Positions 10,626 through 20,293 of a stretch of DNA of 64,000 bases are shown here, in pieces (the first letter of the stretch is position 1; each line of letters opens with the position of its first letter). Source of the DNA: Wallemia ichthyophaga EXF-994 (taxonomy: Eukaryota > Basidiomycota > Wallemiomycetes > Wallemiales > Wallemiaceae); NCBI RefSeq assembly GCF_000400465.1, contig NW_008806279.1, positions 186,001-250,000 of the forward strand, written 5' to 3'. The notes under the pieces were generated by a model, which saw only the letters and a program-made list of their open reading frames with translations, was not told where the DNA came from and did no database searches. The position numbers and the translations under genes are program-made.

Positions 10626-13600
10626 CTACTTCTTCTTCCCGTTATTCTCCTTCGATGTCGTCCCATGGAAACCCATTCTCTCCGCGTAAGCCAGCTCCTC
10701 TGCCGGTGTGAGCTTATCAGCACCGCTCCAGTTAGCTGAACTCGTCCTAGCTCTGAATTTGTGGCGGTTAGGGTTCGTTGCCTGGCCGACCCCAAAAATA
10801 TCGTCCATACTGAGTGGACGCATCATACCAAACACCTCATCGGGGTTAATAGTTGATTGCATCTGCAGTTGCGCCTTCAGATTTGGCGACTCAGCCCAAC
10901 GTGGCAGATCGTAGTTCTTCGGCGCGTCATCCTCGCTATCGCTATATTCACTGTTGATGTCAGGTAACTCTATCGATTCGGTATTATGTGATGCGTTGTT
11001 GTTGAGCAGTGGTACTGGTTTAGGCAGTGGTAGTGCTGCTTCTGCTTCTTTTTCCTTCTCCTTGCCATCTCTGACTGCCGTGCTAGCAGACTGCGCATTG
11101 TTCATCGCCTTATACCCGAGTGTACCGTTCGATGCACTAGGTCTGAGTCCTCTCTGCACAGGTGCATTAGAGACGCGCGTTGCTGTTGTACGCTGATGCA
11201 TAGGTCTCATTGCGCCTGTTGTTGATGTACCAAGCTTGCGACTCGCACTCTCATCTTCATTCGCTTTCTTGCTCGCAGCTGCAGCTGCCCTTTCCCTATC
11301 TTTTTGTTGCTGCTGTGCTCTCTCTTGCTGTTGCTGCGCTCTCTCCTGTTGCTGCTGTGCTTTCTTCGCCGCTGCCGCTTCCTCTCTCTCTCTCCTCCTC
11401 TTTGCCAACTCATCACGCTGAGCTCTACGTTCGGCTTCCTGTTTCTCGTGCGCCTCTTTCTGCGCTTGAACGCGCCTCATCTCTTGCTCTTTACGTTGCG
11501 CTGCCTTGCGCTCTTTCTCCTTCTCCTTCTCCTTCTCAGCTGCTACCCTCTCAGCCGCATCCTTCTGCGCTAATTGCACAGAAACCTGCGATGGCATACG
11601 TTGGTGTCCTGTTGTGCTGCTTGACATCCTCACCGCTGATGGCTTTTTATTGAGTGATTTGCCCATCTGTGTAACATTCGAGTTGAGCATGTTAGAGAAT
11701 TGATTCTTCTTGTCATTATCCGTACTGCCAGCGCGTGGACGGAACTTGTTGGTAGTCTGCAATGGTTTCACACTCAGCGAAGGCTTAGGCTGTGGTTGCT
11801 TTAATGTTGCTTGTTGCTTGTTAGGCCTGTATTGATCTTCTTCATCACCATCATTCTCCTCCAGCTCCTCGTGTGTGTTATGTTTCCTCTTATTTTTACT
11901 CTTGTCCTCCTCCTCTGCTTTTTCTTTTTCTTGTTGCTTTTTCTGCTGCTGCGTAATTTCCGAAAGATCCATCGGTTCATCTTTATCTTGATGTTTGACT
12001 GAGGACTTGTGGGAGTTTTCGTTTTCCTCTGTGTGCTTTTGTGCAGCTTCATCATCCGGCATCATATGGTCAACTTGATTTAAATCAGCGGCTTCAGGTA
12101 CTGGTGTAGGTGCTTGTTGTTGTTCTGTTGCATGTTCTACAATTGGCTCCTCTTCGTGCTCTTGCTCCTGCTCCTCTTCTTGCTCATCACTAGTTTCCTT
12201 CTGTTCAGCACCAGTATCAGAAGCAGGATAAGCGCCTGGGAAATTGGCAGACATTCTGCTGTCCCAGCTATCAACAGCACGTTTCCTAGGTGGGCTATTA
12301 GGAGGGGTGGTAGATTCATCGATCGGTACTGCAGGAACTAAAGGAGCATTGACAGACGACTGCTGTGACTTTGAATGCGATTGAGAGGGTTGCAATTGTG
12401 ACTGCGATTGTCTTTGCGAATGTGAAACTTTCACATCCTCTTCCGATTGCATTATTGGCTCACTTGCTAAACTTACAGGTGCCTCCTTAGGCGGCAAGTC
12501 AAACAGATTAGGTTTCTTCTGAGTTCCCGCGACTTGAGTGAGACGTTTACGAATTTCAGCAGTCTTTAATGCTAGAGCATCAGCAGGAGTCTTTGGTTCA
12601 TTGATTTGATGTGGCTGCTGCTGTTCTTGTGACATTGACTTGTTAAATTTGCGCGATTGGCCATTCTCAACAGTACTCTCATCCATTTTATCAGATTTAC
12701 GTTTACCACTGGTTACAGTCGCAATTGAGCTACTACGTTCAGATTCCAAACCATTTGGACCGGGTTTGACAGAATGGCTGAGCCACGAAGCACGTGATAT
12801 TGATGGATCCTTGCTGTCTTTGGCTGTTGATATTGATTTCTTCAATGGTGAACGTCTGGGGAGGGAGGCGAAAGCTAATGATTTGCGTGGAGGACTCTTT
12901 GTCTTATCTTTTGCATCATCATCCCTTCTAATTGGAGCTGTGAAGTCTGTGCTGGTCTTTTGCTTATGCTCTTCTTGTGATTGTGCTTGTGGCTGCATAA
13001 GTATTTCTTCTGGTTCATCGAGCACCTCTTCAACTTGAGCAGCATCGTTCGTGTCATTCTGCGACTTTTGAATGTTTTGATTGTTTTGCGCGTTCTGTTC
13101 AGGCTTCTCGTCCCGAATATTGAGGAGAGCTTTATGGAAAGTATTGACGGGTGGTGATTTAGGTGATTTGTGCAAATTAGGCGAATTAGGTGACTTATGC
13201 TCACTGGGCTCATCTTGAGGCATTCTAACAGATTTCTTTGTGATTGGAAGGCGTGAGGGTGATTTTGCCGGTAATGAAGGTGATTTTGGTTGTTCCACAG
13301 ACTCAGCGTCACGCTCACGACCATCACTAACATCACGCTTATCATTGAAGACATCCTGTATTAGTTATTAGCGTGTTTGCCGTGCGTGTGTGAGTAGACA
13401 AAACGCACCTCATTAATTTGATGAATTTTTTTAGCAGATTTCTGTGCAGCAGCAATTGCTGCTCTTGTACGCCTAGTACTGCCATGTCTCCTAGATGGCG
13501 TCTTGACTAATTCAGTCGTTGGAGCTAATTGAGTTGAATTGAATCGAGATAAGAAGTCATCAACAAAGTTGCAGCCATCTTCAACTAAATCTTCTAATAT

Positions 13601-13660
13601 TGATAGCGGTTGTTGGGCGTCCTGCTGGATTTTTGATTGTATATTCGTAGCCCAATTCAT
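10626..13660 (-). CDS. INCENP/Sli15/Pic1-like inner centromere protein
   Basis: Scaffold of the chromosomal passenger complex, which binds and activates Aurora B kinase at centromeres and the spindle midzone. The decisive evidence is a C-terminal IN-box: ELPDINSEYSDSEDDAP, then LPRWAESPNLKAQLQMQ, then NPDEVFGMMRPLSMDDIFG. The ATG at 13658-13660 gives MNWATNIQSKIQQDAQQPLSILEDLVEDG, the region expected to bind the Survivin/Borealin homologues. One intron (13358-13410, GTGCGT...ATACAG) joins KKIHQINE to DVFNDKRDVSD. The middle is disordered, with many KSP/KSPN repeats that could be CDK sites. It is followed by a long charged Glu/Arg/Lys segment with QQQQER repeats, typical of the INCENP single alpha-helix. 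About 990 residues in total. Confidence 0.9.
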
Positions 13661-13936
13661 CGATTGTTTTGATGGTCGAGGACAAGAAGCGTTTACGCGT
13701 GGAAATTTATAAATAACGCGTAATTGAAATGAAAATATACAATGAATCAAATGATCGTTTACAAGATGGAGAATAGTACATTCATCACTTTTTTGAGTTG
13801 AAATGGTTGAAATGAGTGAGATAAAGTGGGTCAGGTGACTGACTTAAGTGAAAAGAGTATAATGAGCGTGGTATATAAAATCCATATGACCTTTTTATTT
13901 TCACGTTTCGCTGGATCATTTGAATGATAAAACCCT

Positions 13937-14762
13937 TCAAAACTCTAAATCCAAATCCAAATCGAATTGAGTGGAATCTTCTTCATGTGGTTTGACAGTA
14001 ATTGTAGATGACTCCATATCGGTTTTGTTGAGTGGTTGTATTGATGGCAACTTTCGAGTAGTTGTTGTTGTGGTAGGTGATAAAGTGAACGCAGAAGAGA
14101 TTGAACTCGTTCTTGAGCTATGTTTTCTACGCCTTTCCAACGGCGTCAATAGCTCATCAAGTGATGAAGGTAAGAATTCCTCGCCATTCTCCAAATCGTC
14201 GAGTGTCTCGTGATGATCATCGTCATCATCGTCAATGTCAGTGTAAGAAAATGATCTCCAGTTATAATACATTGATGGCCTTTGAAATGAGCTCAAGGAT
14301 TGGCTTAATTGATGCTGTTCTGGGTTCATAGCTGGTTTTGATTGTTGATTAACATTTCCAAGTGAAGTTGATTGTGGTAGGTTTAACATATCATCAGCCT
14401 TATTCAAACTATCCTTTACGATATCCTTCTGTACTTGTAGTGCCTCCTTCTTATTCTTTTTATCCATTGATTGCGGTTGTCCGGGCATTACGTGACTCAG
14501 GGCACAACGATGTCCGAATCGACAGCTACCCTTCAAGTACCAAGTACAAGGCTGTGAAGTAGTCTTATTTTTAACCTGATTTGAGTGGCTGAATGGGCAA
14601 CTTGATCCTGTGATGAGCACTTGTAAGCTGTACGTAAAGCCGTAGCTAACAACCCCACTCACCCGCTCTACATTGATCTTTCTTATAGAACTTACAAGGT
14701 ACATGGCTGGTCACTGATCCCGCTGTAGCGCTATCCTTTGATCGATTCTGATTGCTGCTCAT
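13937..14762 (-). CDS. CCCH zinc-finger protein, RNA-binding type
   Basis: Two tandem C-x7-C-x5-C-x3-H fingers at the N-terminus: PCKFYKKDQCRAGSSCPFSH, split by a 58-nt intron inside the first finger, and PCTWYLKGSCRFGHRCALSH. The ATG at 14760-14762 gives MSSNQNRSKDSATAGS. The rest (about 200 residues) is disordered, with Ser/Thr-rich and acidic segments (DDDDDHHE) and a basic ERRRKHSSRTSS patch. The finger arrangement resembles fungal CPS3/Lee1-like CCCH proteins, which are thought to act in mRNA control. Exact orthology was not established. Divergent from DCTN6, with 73 bp between the start codons. Confidence 0.8.
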
Positions 14763-14835
14763 CGGCGTCGTTTATAACCTTATCGAATCGCTATTACGAA
14801 ATTATAAATTAATTTTGTCTCAAACTTGAACGGCG

Positions 14836-15525
14836 ATGACGACAGCAGTTGATAAAGTCGATAAGATATCGATCCATCCAAATGCTTTGGTTTGCCAGGT
14901 GTGTAGGATTTGCTAGTTTGTAGTGGTGTAAACAACTCACAACACTCACAGGACGCTGACTTGAGAGGTAGCATTACAATCTCCAGTGGTACCGTTATAC
15001 ATCCAAAATGCACTATACTTGCTGTACCAGGGGCTATAGTTATTGGTGAAAACTGTATAATTGAAGAATCTGCGATAATTGTGAATAGGTAGGTTTAAGT
15101 GGTCTTATATACCACTCTAACACCCTCACAGACGCAAAGAACCCATGCTCATTGGCGATGAAAACGTATTCGAAGTTGGCTCACGTGTAGAAGCTGCTTC
15201 TGTAGGCTCACGCAACACATTCAGCGTAAAATCAAGAGTTATCTCGTCGATAGAGATCCCTAACGACTGCTCTATCGGCCCAGCTTGCATTCTTACTCCT
15301 TCATACACATCCCCGCAAAGAGAAGACTTCAGAGAACGACTGCAAGATTACACAGTGGTGTACGGGCAGAACCCGGATCGGAGAATTGGTGATGCTGTGG
15401 GCAAAATACACCAGAGAGCACTACTAGCCAAGCACCTCGAGTACCTCAGAAATGTCGGTAAAATTTGCTACTCGAGAATCTTCAAACTAATTGCAAAGCA
15501 CATAGGCATTACCAAAGTATATTAA
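14836..15525 (+). CDS. DCTN6: Dynactin subunit 6 (p27), left-handed beta-helix protein
   Basis: Pointed-end subunit of dynactin, the cofactor of cytoplasmic dynein. The ATG at 14836 gives MTTAVDKVDKISIHPNALVCQ, followed by an intron ending CACTCACAG, then DADLRGSITISSGTVIHPKCTILAV. Hexapeptide repeats of a trimeric-type left-handed beta helix follow (GAIVIGENCIIEESAIIVN, then after a second intron RKEPMLIGDENVFEVGSRVEA). Conserved phrases include GPACILTPSYTSP and TVVYGQNPDRR, with a C-terminal helix HLEYLRNV. The size, about 195 residues, matches the family. Confidence 0.9.
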
Positions 15526-15787
15526 AATGAGGAATGTATAGATGTGTTCAATGTATATTTATACTTTCATCTGCTTTTGTTGAGTTAGCTTGGTGTACAA
15601 GACATGCGCCAGGACAAGGCCATGTCTATCTAGTCAGTTTTTCATTTTCTCATTCAATGTAGATTATGAAGTCTAACATATCTTATTTGTGGTACTTCTC
15701 TAGTAACTCATCCTATCAAACAACTGCCTTGTCCTGCTTATAATTATCTACTCACTTGGTCATGGAGGTTTCGGTGAAGGAGGGAAA
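15526..15787. other. Convergent 3' intergenic space with an inverted repeat
   Basis: 262 bp between the stops of DCTN6 and PUP3. AT-rich, with no convincing gene. It holds an 11-bp perfect inverted repeat: CAGGACAAGGC at 15610-15620 and its complement at 15726-15736, separated by 105 nt. Polyadenylation signals of both genes should lie here. Confidence 0.6.
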
Positions 15788-16556
15788 TCAGTCCATACGA
15801 GACTTGAGGGAGCGAGTGATAATTTTCTCAGGTGTTCTGTGTTTATCGAATGGTTAGAATTGTGTTTTCAGTGTCTTTGTGCTACATCACTCACATCAAG
15901 TGCACGACTGCACCCCAACCAGACAAGGCATCACGATCGACACCGTTAAGAAGAGTTTGTGAGACAGTTTCAAACAAATCCTCAGCTTCAAGATCTGGTT
16001 CCCATAGACTTTCAGCCATACCAAACATCTTATCAGAAGCAGTACCAGAAACGACGAAATCCTTAGCAAAGTTGAGGCAGCCGATGAGGTCAGTGGCTGC
16101 TATGAAAGGTTCACTGTTGTTTGGGTCTAAACCTGCGACAACGGGCTCAACAAAGTAAGGCGACCACCTTCTTTCGTAAAGAGTGGAGCTGACCAAGTGA
16201 GCGAACGTATTCGGTTCAATTTCTCTGCCCTCCTTGAGCTTGTACATGTTTGTTCTGAATCTGAACGTGTCTCTCCTGTGCGGGTGTGAGTGTACGCGTC
16301 ATTACCACCACCAAGACTAACAAAGTGAGGACATCTGTAGCCAATCCAGGCAATCCAACGTATAGTTTTTGCGTAATTGGGAATACCTGCGTGCGTATGA
16401 GATGGTATACACGCCTCACACGCCAATTCCCACCTTTTCGAAGTTTGCCGCCAAACTCATGTTCCTGTTGCCCAATCTCAAATCACCGGCGATTGCGACG
16501 CATTTCTTTCCTCTCATCGCGACTACTGAGCCGCCGTTGTATTCCATTATAGACAT
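15788..16556 (-). CDS. PUP3: 20S proteasome subunit beta-3
   Basis: Non-catalytic beta-ring subunit of the 20S proteasome core. The ATG at 16554-16556 gives MSIMEYNGGSVVAMRGKKCVAIAGDLRLG, where the NGG.VVAM.GK.CVAIA pattern is diagnostic of beta-3 and there is no catalytic N-terminal Thr. Later exons give VGLPGLATDVLTL and NMYKLKEGREIEPNTFAHLVSSTLYERRWSPYF, then the highly conserved block with FVVSGTASDKMFGMAESL and LSGWGAVVHL. A last intron (GTGAGT...AAACACAG) leads to ITPEKIITRSLKSRMD and TGA at 15788-15790. About four introns in total. Tandem with YAE1 upstream, 47 bp away. Confidence 0.95.
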
Positions 16557-16603
16557 GATTGAATGTTGGTGTAGATGATCGTTTGGGTTAAAGAGATGTA
16601 CAG

Positions 16604-17238
16604 CTACAAAGAATCCAACAGCGGGCGCAGAGTGGCTGATTCCGTAACCAGCAATCTCAGCTCCATCCACAACCCATCAAGCAACACACGGCCATCGACA
16701 GCCTCACCCAATCTATCCAATTCAGCGGTGATATGATCGATATCCCTCTGTCTGCCACGCTCACCGCCCAATTCCTCATTAAATGATATCTTGCTCTTGT
16801 GTGTCGCTGCCTGCTCTGCCTGCTCATGCTCACGGGCGTGTTCTATAGCCTCTATATCTTTGGGCAGTATTTGCTGAGCACCCACTCTACCGACGCTGCC
16901 TACTAAATTTCTAGCGCGCTCAACTAATCCATTATCTGCGCCATTGTCATTGCCGGCCAACAGCGACAGTGTTTGATTCGCAAATGCACGCAGTCTACCG
17001 TATTCTCTACCATACACCACACCCACTGTGTAGCCCTCATCGAATCCTGATTGCAGATGTGATTCCTTTCCAAAGCTAATTCCCTCTCTGTAACCTTCCT
17101 TTGAGGATATCACTATTCAATTCGCAGAAGAGAAGGCAGACTAACATCCATGTATCTATCCTCCATCTTATTCCACTCTTTATCGCGCTGTTTGGTATCC
17201 AATTCATCATCAGATCCTCCCCAAACGTCTTCTTCCAT
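16604..17238 (-). CDS. YAE1: Yae1 deca-GX3 motif protein
   Basis: Yae1 acts with Lto1 as adaptor that brings the ABC protein Rli1/ABCE1 to the cytosolic Fe-S cluster targeting complex, so it supports ribosome recycling. The ATG at 17236-17238 gives MEEDVWGGSDDELDTKQRDKEWNKMEDRYMD, the acidic Trp-containing N-terminus of the family. An intron of about 47 nt (GTTAGT...CTCAAAG) then leads to EGYREGISFGKESHLQSGFDEGYTVGVVYGREYGRLR. This glycine periodicity (G every four residues) is the deca-GX3 signature. The C-terminal part is helical and variable. Convincing for the N-terminal 75 residues. Confidence 0.88.
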
Positions 17239-17570
17239 GTGCTTGTTATCGCAAGTCATCGTGACTGTAGCGGACTGAAGGTTGCATCAGATGGTGGTTT
17301 ATCTATTCTTACATTATTAGAAGTTATAGCACTCTATTTATCCCGTAGATTACATACAGTATTAGAATAAAATTTACAACTTATTATGTTTTATGGTGAC
17401 AATATTGTTCTGAGTGTTGAGCGAAATGTTGAGCAATTGTTTGTTATATTAACTTCTATTGATTCACGCGTCGTCTGTGCTTTGTGTGAGTTGCTGGCTT
17501 GTGTCTTGTGTCGCGCGATCGACGCAAATACCCACGGTATATTCAATTCAAATTAGAAATACACTGTCAA
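17239..17570. other. Intergenic region upstream of YAE1
   Basis: 332 bp, AT-rich. It lies between the YAE1 start and the 3' end of the DUF3295-like gene. I see no open frame with a plausible start, no tRNA-like B box and no C/D boxes. It should contain the YAE1 promoter and the neighbour's polyadenylation site. Confidence 0.5.
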
Positions 17571-18857
17571 TCAAGCTAAGATCGACACTGATAGCCTTAA
17601 TGGTTCTGATAGCCCTGAAAATTTGATTCGTTTCGTTTGATTCATTTGATCAAATTCACCACCCAGACCTGTTGATCTTGTTAGTATTCCTCTACAAATC
17701 CCCATCCCCACTTACCCATGATAGTCAGGTGATGACGACAAATAGTTATTTGTACTCGTTCGCGGTCTCCGATACTTGGATAGGTCATTCTCTGTGAGAT
17801 TTCTACCAGCAATCGACGAGCTTGATGGGTTATTGTTGATTGTGCTAGTCGATAACATTTTGTGTGGGTATTGGTTATCGCTGCGTTCAGGAGTGGATTT
17901 ATATCTCCTATGGGATGTGTTGGATGTGTTGGGGAAAGTGTTATTGTTACTCTTTATAGAATCGACTCTATTTTTGATACGCGCATTGTGCGCAGCTGAA
18001 TCTAAGTCCATATCATCATCAAAATACTCTTCTTCCTCATCCTCTCTTTGCCTTGCTAAAGCCTCAGCTTCAGCTTCCTGACGAGCAAATTTCTCGCGGA
18101 GCTTTGCATTGAGCATCCCAGAACTGTTGTTGTGACCACCAAGCAGCATTCTAGCCCTGGTTTCACGCTCCCAGAGAATGGATTTGCGTAGACTTTCACT
18201 CAATTCTGATGCTAGCATGTTGCGTCTGATGGTGCGTGGTGACTGTGGACGTGCACTAAGAGGAGCATCTGGTATTTCTAAAGGACCTGGAGCACTGTGG
18301 GGACTGTGGGGAGGTTGATCACCCTGTGCACCACTTTCTGAACCAACAAGAGTGGATGCATAGCTCGTATCTTGTGAAGTGCCTTTGTGGGGAATATTCA
18401 TAGCACTTTGTGACTTTTTCTGTAGACGTCTGCTATTTCTAGCGTTAAATTCCAAACCACAGTCTTTATCCGAGGAGTCTTCGGAGTTATTAGGAGAGTG
18501 ATTTTCCGTAGCCTTTGTGAGGTTCTGCTGGCTATTGAACATAGTTGACAATAAACTCAATTTGTCTTGGCTCGGGTAAATGGGCTTGTTGGATAGAAAA
18601 TAGGTAAAACCACCGGCAGCGGACATGGATCTCTTCGGCAGCTTCTCAAAGCTGATTGGTTGGTTTGGCTCGTCTTGGTCATCAGAATATTCAGACCAAG
18701 AAGAGTCATCGTCCTCGTCGGATATCTGCTGGTTGGCGTCTACAGACGAAGGCTGCTGGTCATCTGAAGCTGAAGTTGATATGTAGAATAATTTCCCCCG
18801 CTGTTTTTTGTTATGGGCTGTGTCTGCTGCTTCCATGGGTTCCATGTTCAAATTCAT
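17571..18857 (-). CDS. DUF3295-like fungal regulatory protein
   Basis: Disordered, Ser-rich protein of about 400 residues. The ATG at 18855-18857 gives MNLNMEPMEAADTAHNKKQRGKLFYISTSASDD. Two blocks recall the fungal DUF3295 family, which I associate with nitrogen-regulation proteins of the Mks1 type: an N-terminal KLFYISTS...DDSSWSEYSDD segment, and TIRRNMLASELSESLRKSILWERETRARMLLGG, which matches the family's MLATELTESLR..LLWER motif. A last intron (GTAAGTGGGG..., branch TACTAAC, acceptor AACAG near 17667-17714) joins SPDYHG to LGGEFDQMNQTKRIKFSGLSEPLRLSVSILA with stop at 17571-17573. Function in nitrogen or stress signalling is inferred only from the family. Confidence 0.65.
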
Positions 18858-18918
18858 TTGTGTTATTGCGGTGGTTGCGGTTCAACGCACGTTATCAGAT
18901 GATATTTGTACTTAAATT

Positions 18919-20285
18919 TCAATTTTCCTGGATAAATTTATTTACAATTTCTAAATTTTCTTGTAAAGTGCTCAAATCCTCAAACCTTCTCTCCTCTTTT
19001 AGAGAGTCAATCTGCTTGAGTAACTGCGATTGCTGCACGAACAGCGCTTGGAGGTGTCTGTCGCGCGATTCGCCGCTGTCATTCAAACCACTTGACCTTC
19101 TCACTCTTCTAGACTGTTCCAAATCACTCCTCACTGCCGCCGTGTATTTGCCCAATTTGCCCCTGAACCGAGTCGTTATCGCTCGGCAAAGTGCCGTGGG
19201 TTCATTGAAAGATCTCATTAACTCTTCCATCCGCTGAATTTTCTCCATAACCACGCTTGTGTTTAGTGTACGATTACTTGTGATGACCTCTAGCTCTTTT
19301 TCCAGAGCAATTGCTTCCTAAAATAGCTTCATTAGGGGAACGTGGACAGTGAGATAGCAACACTCACCTCATATGCACCCATATATCGTGGTATAACTAT
19401 TTTCATTTCTTGTTTTTCAACTACTCTCCAGCAATCCAAACAAACTCGTATTCCCGTTTGTTGTTTTTGTTCTTGTTCATCATCCAGCTTCATCATTCTA
19501 CCATAGTCATCTCTCTTCATCTCGAAGCTAGCCTTGCTTTTCAGTGCATCTCTAGCCACCTCCGCAGCGCTGACGACTCTACCGCACAATCTGCAGTGAT
19601 GTTTGCGGTATTTGAAGGGATTGAACTGAATATGTGCAATTGGACACCAGTCTACCAACTTATCATCCTCCCAATTGACGATGTTTTGTTCGTTAGCTCG
19701 AAGTTTTATATCACTGAGTAACCCAAATGAGTCGCCATGCTTGCGCTTGTGATTGATGTGCAGCTCAACAAGCTTATCGAGACGTCTTAGTAAACGACTG
19801 TGATTGAGGATATCCTTATCATCACGCTTGTGCTTATCTCTCTCTCGGACCAAGTCATGGAATCTGTCCCTAACGACGCCCTTAGGCTGGAACCCCACTC
19901 GGTAAGGGGTGCGTTTGTAAGGAGCAGAAGCAGCACCAGGAGCAGCACCACTGCCACTAATTCCACTGAAATTACTCGTAAATGAAGGAGTACGTGATTT
20001 CTGATCAAATTGATAAACTGGTTGATGAGCTGCGGTTGTTGATGAGCTGGGAGATGGACTAGCTGGAGAGTTGTGTAGATTTCCAATATTTCTACTTTTA
20101 TTTACATTTATATTGGGTATACTCGTTGATGTCGGCGTTGATATCGGTGATGTCCCAGCTGAGCCAGTTGAGCGTGTCTGCTGGTATAGATTGAACTGAT
20201 GACGTGATCTATCTAATCTTTTGAATTGTGTTTTTGGTTTATCTCGTTTATCCGATTCATCCATCTCTTGGACGTCGTCTGCCAT
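18919..20285 (-). CDS. VAC1: Vac1/Pep7-like FYVE and Rab-binding protein
   Basis: Endosomal tethering/SNARE-regulating protein of the Vac1/Pep7/rabenosyn-5 type, acting in Golgi-to-vacuole traffic with Vps21/Rab5 and Vps45. The ATG at 20283-20285 gives MADDVQEMDESDKRDKPK. A disordered N-terminus is followed by YRVGFQPKGVVRDRFHDLVRERDKHKRDDK, a helical linker, the FYVE core RKHHCRLCGRVV (near residue 230) and the closing RVCLDCWRVV. After an intron near 19320-19370 a C-terminal helical Rab-binding region follows (HLQALFVQQSQLLKQIDSLKEERRFEDLSTLQENLEIVNKFI). The first, second and third Cys pairs of the zinc finger are incomplete (see findings). Its start codon lies 8 bp from that of the divergent PMT2. 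Confidence 0.85.
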
Positions 20286-20293
20286 CAAGATAA

